Translations under genes and position numbers: made by a program
Source of the DNA: a virus
DNA: 20,668 nucleotides
Direction: 5' to 3' (one strand)
Virus record (IMG/VR): IMGVR_UViG_3300008267_001991
Span: 1-20,668 of that record
Part shown: one piece after another, positions 9,570 to 16,528 of the stretch
Layout of the letters: each line of letters opens with the position of its first letter
How positions within the stretch are numbered: the first letter of the stretch is position 1
The notes under the pieces: generated by a model
The model's input: the letters and a program-made list of their open reading frames with translations, nothing else
Told to the model about the DNA's origin: nothing
Databases searched by the model: none

Positions 9570-9754
9570 TGAAACATATTGCTTTTTTTGTTATTGTTGC
9601 TACCATTTATGCACTGTTTTTCTTACATGAATCGTACAGAAAACCTATGTATATATTCAACACACTGCAAGAAAATGATTACAATACAACTATTGCCAAG
9701 ATAATTTTGTTTTTTATGTGTGCCCTTTCTTTTATTGGTGGACTAATCCAGTAA
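9569..9754 (+). CDS. Small two-helix membrane protein
   Basis: 61 residues with two hydrophobic segments: residues 4-19 (IAFFVIVATIYALFFL) and 43-60 (AKIILFFMCALSFIGGLI), separated by a polar loop. It is probably an inner-membrane protein with a hairpin topology. The size and fold would fit a holin or a superinfection-exclusion protein, but no lysin gene is next to it and no signature decides. Start at a TAATG overlap; it is the last gene before the terminator at 9777. Confidence 0.6.
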   Translation: MKHIAFFVIVATIYALFFLHESYRKPMYIFNTLQENDYNTTIAKIILFFMCALSFIGGLIQ

Positions 9755-9776
9755 TTTGAAATTAAACTAAAATTGA

Positions 9777-9804
9777 GCCTTTAAGAAATTAAAGGCTTTT
9801 TTTT
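9777..9804 (+). terminator. Intrinsic terminator closing the 8020-9754 operon
   Basis: Perfect 8-bp stem GCCTTTAA/TTAAAGGC with a GAAA tetraloop, followed by eight T. Confidence 0.9.
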
Positions 9805-9818
9805 ATGCAAAAAATTTT

Positions 9819-9834
9819 GTATATTATATTTGTA
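9819..9834 (+). promoter_or_regulatory. Promoter of the tail-fibre module (GTATATTATATTTGTA)
   Basis: Contains TATATTTG (9825-9832), an exact -7 box, 19 nt before the ATG at 9852. The T run of the preceding terminator is about 20 nt upstream. Similar sequences occur at 14971, 16503 and 20615. Confidence 0.6.
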
Positions 9835-9851
9835 AATATAATTTTTTTATA

Positions 9852-10064
9852 ATGCCAGCAAAATTTGTACCTCAATCACCTGATCCTTTTTTAAAAGTTG
9901 ATGCTGATACGACCCTAGTAAAGTATGGTCATATAAATTTTTTACTTAACCAAATCAACACTAATGTATACACTGATAATGCAGCAGCTATAACAGCTGG
10001 ATTAGAAGTAGGAGATTTGTATAGAAATAATTTAGGACAAGTGTTTGTAGTATTTAAACCTTAA
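9852..10064 (+). CDS. Small virion-associated protein, tail/baseplate type
   Basis: 70 residues. It contains LVKYGHINFLLNQIN, and its C-terminal half NAAAITAGLEVGDLYRNNLG resembles the motif 'A-x-x-x-G-L-x-x-G-D-[LV]-Y-R-T' found at the ends of many phage tail and fibre proteins (motif memory). It heads the tail-fibre module, 15 nt before the large adhesin gene, and is probably a small structural or adaptor protein of the tail. Its leader is very short. Confidence 0.65.
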   Translation: MPAKFVPQSPDPFLKVDADTTLVKYGHINFLLNQINTNVYTDNAAAITAGLEVGDLYRNNLGQVFVVFKP

Positions 10065-10078
10065 TAATTTTTTATAAT

Positions 10079-12781
10079 ATGAGTTTTACAGGACAAATTA
10101 ATTTTGGGTACCCAATAACTACCCAAAACATTATTACAGATGTACCAGATAATGCTGTGTTACCTTTATCAGTAGTTAATAGCTTACAAGGTAATATATT
10201 AGGTGTAACCTTTGAGACATTAAAATCTCAAATTTCTAGTATTCCTGTATGGGGTACTATTATCGGAAACATTAATGATCAGAATGACTTAATGAGCATA
10301 ATTAATGGCAAACAACCTTTATTATTTTCAGGTAGTAATATCAAAACTATTAATGGTAACTCTATATTAGGTGGAGGTAACTTAACAGTAGGTGTAACAG
10401 ATGGTGATAAAGGAGATGTAACTGTATCTGGTGGAGGTAATACTTGGACAGTTGACAATTTACCACAATCTAGAATAAACAACTTAACATCAGACTTATC
10501 TGGAAAACAAGCTACTCTTACATCAGGTTCTAACATTAAGACTATTAATGGTTCTAGTATATTAGGTTCAGGAGATTTAACAGTTGGTTTACCAAGTTTT
10601 ATTGAGTATAATACAGGTGAGAAAACTGTTTGGAATAATGGTAATGGAAACATTGATGACAATACCACATATGGTATGCAGGCTTTTAGAAGCAATACAA
10701 CTGGTTTTAGTAATACAGTATATGGCTATGCTGCAATGCAACAAAACACCACAGGAGCTGTAAATACTGCTATTGGTTCAAATGCCTTATATGCAAATAC
10801 ATCTGGTCAAAATAATATTGCAATTGGTGCTGGAGCAAGTTCTGCTTCACAAACTGTATCAAGAAATATTGCAATAGGTAATTCTACATTGCAGTTAAAT
10901 ACTTTAAGTACTGATTTAGTAGCTATTGGTTATTATGCTTTAAGAAGTTTTAATGCAGCAAGTGGTGCTAACACAGCTGTAGGTACTGATAGTATGAGAA
11001 ATACAACTACAGGTGTAAATAATACAGCAATAGGTTATCAAACAATGTATTATAATACAACTGGTAATGGTAATACGGTACTAGGTAATAAAACATTATT
11101 CAGTAATACAACAGGGGGTGGCAATGTAGCAATTGGTGAAGAAAGTCTATATACTAATACTACAGGTGTTAATAATATATCAGTTGGTGGACAAGCATTA
11201 TATAATAATACAACTGGAAGTAATCTTACGGCAATTGGTCGAAGTGCTTTAATTTCTAATACTACAGGTAATAATAATACTGCTATTGGTTATGTTGCAT
11301 TAAATACTAATACAACAGGTTATAATAATACAGCTATTGGTAGTAACTCTTTGTACAGTAATACAACAGGTTTGAATAATGCTTCTGTTGGGGTACAAGC
11401 ATTGAGTAGTAATACAACAGGATCTTTTAACAGTGCTTTTGGTTATAGAGCAGCATATTTAAATACAACAGGCGACTATAATAGTGCATTTGGTTTTTCT
11501 GCATTGCTATCTAACACTACAGGAGGTTATAATAGTGCAGTTGGTTATCAAGCATTAAAAAGTAATACTACAGGTTATAATAACACTGCGCTAGGTAATG
11601 ATGCATTATTTAATAATACAACAGGTTATTTTAATACAGCATTGGGAAATAGGGCATTATATACTAATACTACTGGTAGATTAAATACAGCAGTTAGTGA
11701 TGGAGCCTTACAAAATAATACATCAGGTGAAGAAAATGTAGCGGTTGGTAGAGGAGCCTTATCATCAAATACTACTGCTAATAGAAATACAGCAGTTGGT
11801 AATGCAGCTTTACAAAATAATACAACAGGAACACGTAATGTAGCTATTGGTACAATTTCTTTATTGAGTAATACAACGGGTAATGATAATATTGCAATAG
11901 GAGAAAGTGCTGTAGTAAATAATACTACAGGTTCATCTAAAATTGGTATTGGTAAATCAGCTTTATATAATAATACTACTGGTAGTAATATTGTAGCTCT
12001 GGGTCCTAGTGCATTAGCTAGTGATGTAAATGGAGCTTTAAAAACAAGTGTTAATGGTTTTAATAATATTGCTATAGGTTATTTATCATTAACTAATGGA
12101 ACTGATGCTTCTAATAATATTGCAATTGGTAGAAATAGTTTAAGATTTAATCTTACTGGTGGTTATAATATAGCTGTTGGTTTAAATGCATTATATAATT
12201 CTACATTAAGTAGTAGTGTAGGGGTAGGTGGTGATTCTGGATATAATAATACAACAGGTACTATTACTAGTGTTGGAACTTCATCTGCATATAATAATAC
12301 TACAGGTGTAAATATTGTTGCAATAGGACAAAGTGCCTTATATAATAATACAACCGCAAACAATGTGACAGCAGTTGGATATAATGCATTGTATAGCTCA
12401 ACTGGTGCAAGTAATGCTGGTTTTGGAGCATCCGCAGGTTCAGCTATAACAACAGGTACAGCTAATGCTGTAATAGGAACGGCTGCTGGTAATAATTTAT
12501 CTACTGGTTCAAATAATACAATGATTGGAACAAGTGCTGGTGCATCTGTTGCAACAGGAAGTAATAATACATTTATTGGAACAAACACACAAGGTTTAAC
12601 TGCAACAACAGGATCAATAGTAATTGGTTCTGGTGCTGGTTCTACTATAAATAATGAAATGGTTATTGGTTCAGGTTCATATCCAGCGGGTGCAATTGCT
12701 ACAGAAACTATTACACCTAACAGAACATGGACAGTTAAAATTAATGGAGTTAACTATAAAATACCTCTATTAGCAATTTAG
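10079..12781 (+). CDS. Giant repeat adhesin / tail fibre (17-residue beta-roll-like repeats)
   Basis: 900 residues. Residues 1-75 form an N-terminal domain (virion attachment, inferred). Residues 78-175 hold two copies of a fibre motif (GKQ-x-x-L-x-SGSNIKTINGxSILGxGxLTVG). From about residue 200 to 850 run roughly 34 repeats of 17 residues with consensus NTTGxxNTAIGxxALYx. They resemble the left-handed beta-roll repeats of trimeric adhesin heads (YadA-head-like) in the regular A-[IV]-G and N-[TN] positions, though those are usually shorter. The C-terminal 40 residues (ETITPNRTWTVKINGVNYKI) recur in the next gene. The product is probably a trimeric receptor-binding fibre on the tail. Exceptional Asn/Thr/Gly content; ORFs on the opposite strand are shadows of the repeats. 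Confidence 0.8.
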   Translation: MSFTGQINFGYPITTQNIITDVPDNAVLPLSVVNSLQGNILGVTFETLKSQISSIPVWGTIIGNINDQNDLMSIINGKQPLLFSGSNIKTINGNSILGGGNLTVGVTDGDKGDVTVSGGGNTWTVDNLPQSRINNLTSDLSGKQATLTSGSNIKTINGSSILGSGDLTVGLPSFIEYNTGEKTVWNNGNGNIDDNTTYGMQAFRSNTTGFSNTVYGYAAMQQNTTGAVNTAIGSNALYANTSGQNNIAIGAGASSASQTVSRNIAIGNSTLQLNTLSTDLVAIGYYALRSFNAASGANTAVGTDSMRNTTTGVNNTAIGYQTMYYNTTGNGNTVLGNKTLFSNTTGGGNVAIGEESLYTNTTGVNNISVGGQALYNNTTGSNLTAIGRSALISNTTGNNNTAIGYVALNTNTTGYNNTAIGSNSLYSNTTGLNNASVGVQALSSNTTGSFNSAFGYRAAYLNTTGDYNSAFGFSALLSNTTGGYNSAVGYQALKSNTTGYNNTALGNDALFNNTTGYFNTALGNRALYTNTTGRLNTAVSDGALQNNTSGEENVAVGRGALSSNTTANRNTAVGNAALQNNTTGTRNVAIGTISLLSNTTGNDNIAIGESAVVNNTTGSSKIGIGKSALYNNTTGSNIVALGPSALASDVNGALKTSVNGFNNIAIGYLSLTNGTDASNNIAIGRNSLRFNLTGGYNIAVGLNALYNSTLSSSVGVGGDSGYNNTTGTITSVGTSSAYNNTTGVNIVAIGQSALYNNTTANNVTAVGYNALYSSTGASNAGFGASAGSAITTGTANAVIGTAAGNNLSTGSNNTMIGTSAGASVATGSNNTFIGTNTQGLTATTGSIVIGSGAGSTINNEMVIGSGSYPAGAIATETITPNRTWTVKINGVNYKIPLLAI
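10691..12620 (+). repeat. Tandem 51-bp coding repeats
   Basis: About 34 in-frame units of 51 bp (17 codons), recognisable by recurring AATACTACAGG/AATACAACAGG. Units differ by many synonymous changes, so they have diverged at the DNA level while the protein pattern is kept. The ends of the array are more degenerate. Confidence 0.85.
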
Positions 12782-12802
12782 TAATTAATAAAACAAAATA
12801 AA

Positions 12803-13762
12803 ATGGATATTTTAAATTTTATATCATGGGTTAAAGGAAGTAGAATAGTTACTTCCGTAGATGGAGCTCAAACTTTATTACCAGTAGGTCTTAAAGATCC
12901 TAAAAGGGATGATGGTTATTTAGCTGGAGCTATTTCTGTTTCAGATTTAACAAGTGCATTTACACCAACATTTACTAATAATAATGTACCGTATGGTGAG
13001 AATACATTATCTAATATAAATGTAGTACAAGGTAATGTTGCTATTGGTTATCAAGCAGCAAATGCATTACAAAACGGTAATAATTTTAATGTTGCTGTTG
13101 GATTTAATTCAATGGGATTTATGAACTATGGTTCTGAAAATGTTGCTGTTGGAAATTCAACATTACGAATTGGTAGTAATTCTAGCTTTAATACAGCTTT
13201 GGGTAATCAGGCAATGTATAATACCTATGGTTCTTATACTAATGTTGCTGTTGGTCTTGATTGTATGTTTAATAGTAGTGATTCTAATAGGAATGTTGCT
13301 ATTGGTAATTCAGCAGGAAGATTTATGAGTAGCGCATACGAAAATATATTTATTGGTAATAATACAGCATCACTTAACTGGATAAACGGGGATAGAAATA
13401 TTGCTATTGGTCATGAAACCTTAAATCGACTTACAACAGGTTCTAATAATATTGTATTGGGTGATAATTCATTAAGAGGTTGTACTGTTGGTTATAATAA
13501 TATTGCATTAGGTATTAATGCAGGTTCTAATGTAGTAACAGGTTACTCAAATATATTTATTGGAAATAACATCAATAGTGTAACTACTTATGTTACAAAC
13601 TCTGTTGCTATTGGTTCTAGTGCTATTGTTGATCAAGACAATCAATTATCAATTGGTTCATCAGCAATACCATTAGGAACTGTAACAACAGAAACTGTAT
13701 CATCAACAAGAACATGGACTGTTAAAATTAATGGTACAATTAGAAAAATTTTATTAGCTTAG
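12803..13762 (+). CDS. Shorter repeat adhesin sharing the C-terminal module
   Basis: 319 residues. The N-terminus MDILNFISWVKGSRIVTSVD differs from the large adhesin. It contains LLPVGLKDPKRDDGYLAGAI, a segment I associate with structural proteins of Bacteroidota phages. Residues about 70-270 carry degenerate repeats of 17-25 residues (NVAIGYQAAN, NVAVGFNSMG, NIALGINAG). The C-terminal 35 residues (TETVSSTRTWTVKINGTIRK) match the end of the large adhesin, so the two probably arose by duplication of a C-terminal trimerisation or chaperone module. It starts 21 nt downstream with the A-rich leader AAAATAAAATG. Probably a second tail fibre or a partner of the first. Confidence 0.75.
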   Translation: MDILNFISWVKGSRIVTSVDGAQTLLPVGLKDPKRDDGYLAGAISVSDLTSAFTPTFTNNNVPYGENTLSNINVVQGNVAIGYQAANALQNGNNFNVAVGFNSMGFMNYGSENVAVGNSTLRIGSNSSFNTALGNQAMYNTYGSYTNVAVGLDCMFNSSDSNRNVAIGNSAGRFMSSAYENIFIGNNTASLNWINGDRNIAIGHETLNRLTTGSNNIVLGDNSLRGCTVGYNNIALGINAGSNVVTGYSNIFIGNNINSVTTYVTNSVAIGSSAIVDQDNQLSIGSSAIPLGTVTTETVSSTRTWTVKINGTIRKILLA

Positions 13763-13784
13763 TAATAATTTAAATCAAAATAAA

Positions 13785-14027
13785 ATGTCAGAAGAAACAA
13801 AAATTGTAGAAGAAGTAACAGAAGGTCAAGCAGCAAGATCTGTATTGGCAGCTTACGACAGTGTAGCTTTAATTAATGAATTAAAAGCTAAACCAGAATT
13901 AACTGAGGATGAAACTGCAGCAATTGAGCGCAATGTAGAGCATTTAAAAATCATGCTTGCAAAAGAATGGTTTGTTAATGCATTAAATTCAGCACAAAAA
14001 ACTGAGTTGGAAGCATTAACTAAATAA
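13785..14027 (+). CDS. Small acidic helical protein, unknown
   Basis: 80 residues, helical throughout (SVLAAYDSVALINELKAKPE, then LTEDETAAIERNVEHLKIML) with an acidic N-terminus. No family recognised. The position between fibre genes and the small size suggest a virion component or assembly helper. The leader AAAATAAAATG is the same as for its neighbours. A comparable helical small protein follows at 14075. Confidence 0.65.
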   Translation: MSEETKIVEEVTEGQAARSVLAAYDSVALINELKAKPELTEDETAAIERNVEHLKIMLAKEWFVNALNSAQKTELEALTK

Positions 14028-14074
14028 TAAATTTTATATATTTACACTTTAAATATAAACCAAATAAATTTATT

Positions 14075-14239
14075 ATGAATCCAATTGAAGCAGTACAGGT
14101 ATTAGAGCAAGCATTAAATGCAGCTAACTTAAAAGGTGTTTATTCATTAGCAGATGCTAACAAAGTGTTAGTAGCATTGAATACAATTCACAACCTTGAT
14201 GAGGTAAAAGCTTCTATTCCGGAATTAGTAACAGAGTAA
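14075..14239 (+). CDS. 54-residue helical protein
   Basis: A complete short frame, ATG 14075 to TAA 14237-14239. The product begins MNPIEAVQVLEQALNAANLK and continues as a second helix (SLADANKVLVALNTIHNL) and a third (EVKASIPELV), i.e. a compact helical bundle. Its codon use matches neighbouring genes, its leader is A-rich, and the terminator at 14263 follows its stop. Similar small helical proteins accompany fibre genes in other Bacteroidota phages (impression, not a search). Function unknown. Confidence 0.7.
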   Translation: MNPIEAVQVLEQALNAANLKGVYSLADANKVLVALNTIHNLDEVKASIPELVTE

Positions 14240-14262
14240 TTCCTACAGCACAAATTCATAAA

Positions 14263-14288
14263 CCCCGGATTAACTTCTGGGGTTTTTT
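14263..14288 (+). terminator. Intrinsic terminator after the adhesin genes
   Basis: 7-bp stem CCCCGGA/TCTGGGG (one G-T pair), 6-nt loop, then TTTTTT. Confidence 0.85.
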
Positions 14289-14307
14289 GTTTTTCTTATT
14301 TTTTTTA

Positions 14308-14325
14308 GTTATATTACTATATAGT
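14308..14325 (+). promoter_or_regulatory. Promoter-like TTATATTACTATATAG
   Basis: Preceded by a T run and AG, like the site at 20605-20631, and resembling the GTATATTATAATATAA sites. A degenerate -7 box only. Confidence 0.35.
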
Positions 14326-14340
14326 CTAAATTTTTATATC

Positions 14341-14706
14341 ATGTCAATAGGTAACTTAAAAGATACAGGAAATAAGGGTAATAACTTTCCTTATCAACTG
14401 AAAACTTTACAAGGCCTTCAACAAATTGCTGATGGTATTTCTGGTTTTTCACCTGTTGGTGGAGTAGCTACAGAAACTACTCAGTTATTAATTGAAGCTT
14501 TAGTAGAGATAATTAAAAAGAATTCTGTATCTAAAATAGGTAGAATTCAAGGTTCAGCAAATTATAGAAGAGTTTTAGCTTATAATAGTAACAATGATGT
14601 CACAAGTATTACACACACTGGTAATACAGATTTAGGTTTTGAAACTATTGTTGAAACTTTAACATATGATGCAAATAGAAATATAACAGAAATTCAATAC
14701 TCATAA
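14341..14706 (+). CDS. Phage structural protein, MSIGNLKDTGNKGNNFPYQL type
   Basis: 121 residues from ATG 14341. The frame is open back to 14287, but that extension (a hydrophobic stretch of Phe/Leu) is translated promoter/terminator DNA. The N-terminus MSIGNLKDTGNKGNNFPYQL then KTLQGLQQIA is one I associate with small structural proteins of Bacteroidota phages. The C-terminal half is beta-rich (RRVLAYNSNNDVTSITHTG, then FETIVETLTYDANRNITEI), probably a virion or fibre-linked domain. It is followed after 2 nt by the next gene, showing co-transcription. Confidence 0.7.
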   Translation: MSIGNLKDTGNKGNNFPYQLKTLQGLQQIADGISGFSPVGGVATETTQLLIEALVEIIKKNSVSKIGRIQGSANYRRVLAYNSNNDVTSITHTGNTDLGFETIVETLTYDANRNITEIQYS

Positions 14707-14708
14707 TT

Positions 14709-14960
14709 ATGAAAAATAAATACAATCCGGTATCTGGTGAGTTTGATCTTGTAAATTCACTTCAAGACATAAGTTATGTACATACTCAATCAGTTCCAGC
14801 AACTACCTGGGTTGTTAATCATAATTTAAATACTAAATGTTCTGTGCAAGTTGTAGATGTTGACGGTAATGAAATTATTGCTCAAATTGACTGGATAGAT
14901 ACTAACACTGTAAACATAACTTTTAATATTCCTGTTGCAGGATATGTTTATTGCAATTAA
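14709..14960 (+). CDS. Small tail-fibre-associated beta protein
   Basis: 83 residues. After MKNKYNPVSGEFDLVNS, the segment YVHTQSVPATTWVVNHNLNT, KCSVQVVDVDGNEII and VNITFNIPVAGYVYC matches a beta-sandwich module common at fibre and baseplate loci (pattern H-x-Q-x-x-P-x-x-x-W-x-[IV]-x-H-N-L). There it probably forms a tip or adaptor. 2 nt after the previous stop. The assignment is by motif memory. Confidence 0.75.
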   Translation: MKNKYNPVSGEFDLVNSLQDISYVHTQSVPATTWVVNHNLNTKCSVQVVDVDGNEIIAQIDWIDTNTVNITFNIPVAGYVYCN

Positions 14961-14970
14961 TAAAATAAAA

Positions 14971-14988
14971 TTGTATATTATAATATAA
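14971..14988 (+). promoter_or_regulatory. Promoter-like TTGTATATTATAATATAA
   Basis: AT-rich site 20 nt before the ATG at 15009, sharing GTATATTATAAT with the site at 20616. Confidence 0.45.
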
Positions 14989-15008
14989 CTTAAATAAAAC
15001 AAAACAAA

Positions 15009-16439
15009 ATGGCAGAAAAAAAGTTTTTTGTAGACATTAATCTACAAGGTAGTGCGTTAACTAACGCAAAAATTGGAACTAATTCAGGTATTGGTTCAAC
15101 GGAAGGTGCATTTGGATATGATTCAGCTTCACACCGTTTACAATATTTCAATGGTACAGCTACTAAAGATGTAGCTAACTTATCTGATATTGCAGCAGTA
15201 ACAGGTGGTTTGATCTTCCAAGGTGGATATGATCCAACAACTGATACTCCTGATATTACAGACGGAACAGCATTAAAAGGTTTCTTTTGGGCAGCAACTG
15301 CAGCAGGTACTTTCTTAGGAGAGGCTGTACAAGTTGGTGATTCAATTGTTGCTAAAGCTGATGCAGCTGGTACAACATTGTCTGATTGGTTAATCTTACA
15401 AGGTAATGTTGTTATTGCAACTGATTCAGTTGATGGTATTTCTCGTTTAGCTACTCAAGCAGAAGCTAATGATGGTACTGAAGCTGGTGCAGTTGTTATT
15501 ACTCCTGCTACATTACAAGGTAAAATTGATGCTCAAATTACTCCTGAGATTTCTAGCAAATTACCTCTAGCAGGTGGTACTATGTCTGGTGCTTTAAACA
15601 TGAGTGGTAATGCTATTTCTGACATTAGCTCATTAAATGTTCAAGATACTGTATATACAGATGCAATTGAAAGTAATGCAGCATATGAAATTAATATTAA
15701 TAGCAACTTAGATTTTAATAATGCTACATCACTAATTAACTTACCTGCACCTACAAACGGAGGAGACGCAGCTAATAAAACTTATGTTGATGATAATACA
15801 TCTAACAAGTTGCCATTAGCAGGTGGAACTATGAGTGGTGATATTAATATGAATAGTAATTCTATTAATAATGCAACAGGGGTAACAGCGGTAGATATTT
15901 ATACTAATGGTATTCAATCAATAGAACCAGGTAATGATGTATATTTATTTTCAAATATTAATGCTAATAACAATAAGATTACCAACTTACAAACACCAAC
16001 TAACGGTACTGATGCTGCTAACAAAAATTACGTTGATGGTGTTGGTGCTCTTAAATTAGACTTGGCTGGTGGTACTATGAGTGGGGCTATCAATATGGGT
16101 AGCTATCCTATTAACAATATAGAAACTCCATCCTTTGACACTGATGCTGCAAACAAATTGTATGTAGACAATACTGCTTCTACAGCTGAATCTAATGCTA
16201 ATGCTTATACTGATGCAAGATCAACTGCTGAATTTGTTGCTACTGGTGATTGGGTAGATGGTGGTGGTTTCTATTATGCAGAAGTAGCTCACGGTATTTC
16301 AGGAAATGTAATGATTACTTTATTGTATAATGATAGACCTGCTGAATTTGATTTTGAACAATTAGGTGGTTCAATCACTCTTTATTCAAATATATTACCT
16401 ACTGCAACAACTCAAGTTAATGTAATGAAAGTTTCATAA
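15009..16439 (+). CDS. Tail fibre protein
   Basis: 476 residues. The N-terminal MAEKKFFVDINLQGS is shared with the next fibre and is probably the virion-attachment end. Residues about 15-175 form a domain with GGYDPTTDTPDITDG and EAVQVGDSIVAKADAAGTTL, of the kind found in many phage fibres. Residues about 185-390 hold three shaft repeats, [KL]-x-LAGGTMSG-x-[IL]-NM, each followed by DAANKxYVD motifs, a classic tail-fibre pattern. The last 80 residues form a beta-rich C-terminal domain (AEVAHGISGNVMITLLYN, ITLYSNILPTATTQVNVMKV). The protein is expected to trimerise and contact the host surface. A-rich leader (ACAAAACAAAATG) and a terminator downstream make it a single-gene unit. Confidence 0.85.
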   Translation: MAEKKFFVDINLQGSALTNAKIGTNSGIGSTEGAFGYDSASHRLQYFNGTATKDVANLSDIAAVTGGLIFQGGYDPTTDTPDITDGTALKGFFWAATAAGTFLGEAVQVGDSIVAKADAAGTTLSDWLILQGNVVIATDSVDGISRLATQAEANDGTEAGAVVITPATLQGKIDAQITPEISSKLPLAGGTMSGALNMSGNAISDISSLNVQDTVYTDAIESNAAYEININSNLDFNNATSLINLPAPTNGGDAANKTYVDDNTSNKLPLAGGTMSGDINMNSNSINNATGVTAVDIYTNGIQSIEPGNDVYLFSNINANNNKITNLQTPTNGTDAANKNYVDGVGALKLDLAGGTMSGAINMGSYPINNIETPSFDTDAANKLYVDNTASTAESNANAYTDARSTAEFVATGDWVDGGGFYYAEVAHGISGNVMITLLYNDRPAEFDFEQLGGSITLYSNILPTATTQVNVMKVS

Positions 16440-16465
16440 TAATAAAATGAAATGGTGATAAACTT

Positions 16466-16498
16466 AAAACCCACTCCATAATAGGGGTGGGTTTTTTT
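16466..16498 (+). terminator. Intrinsic terminator between the two long fibres
   Basis: 8-bp stem CCCACTCC/GGGGTGGG (one T-G pair), extended by AAAA/TTTT; 6-nt loop, then T run. Confidence 0.85.
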
Positions 16499-16506
16499 AA
16501 ATACAC

Positions 16507-16514
16507 TATATTTG
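16507..16514 (+). promoter_or_regulatory. TATATTTG promoter for the long fibre gene
   Basis: Exact -7 box, 14 nt before the ATG at 16529 and 8 nt after the terminator T run, predicting a leader of only a few bases. No -33 box is seen. Confidence 0.55.
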
Positions 16515-16528
16515 TAAAAAATAATAAA

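Noticed and set aside
10279-12588. Long minus-strand frames (138 and 141 residues) inside the adhesin
   Set aside because: They are antisense products of the 51-bp repeats, rich in Pro/Val/Leu, with no start signals.
10691-12620. CRISPR array from the regular repeats
   Set aside because: The 51-bp periodicity is in frame and encodes a conserved 17-residue motif; there are no constant repeats separated by unique spacers.
13128-13328. Plus-strand 66-residue frame inside the second adhesin
   Set aside because: A hydrophobic out-of-frame reading of the repeats (Leu/Ile/Val from GTTGCTATTGG); no leader of its own.
16443-16460. Tiny frame MKW* after an AATAAAATG leader
   Set aside because: Three codons only; probably the remnant of a lost gene start between the fibre stop and the terminator, not a gene.
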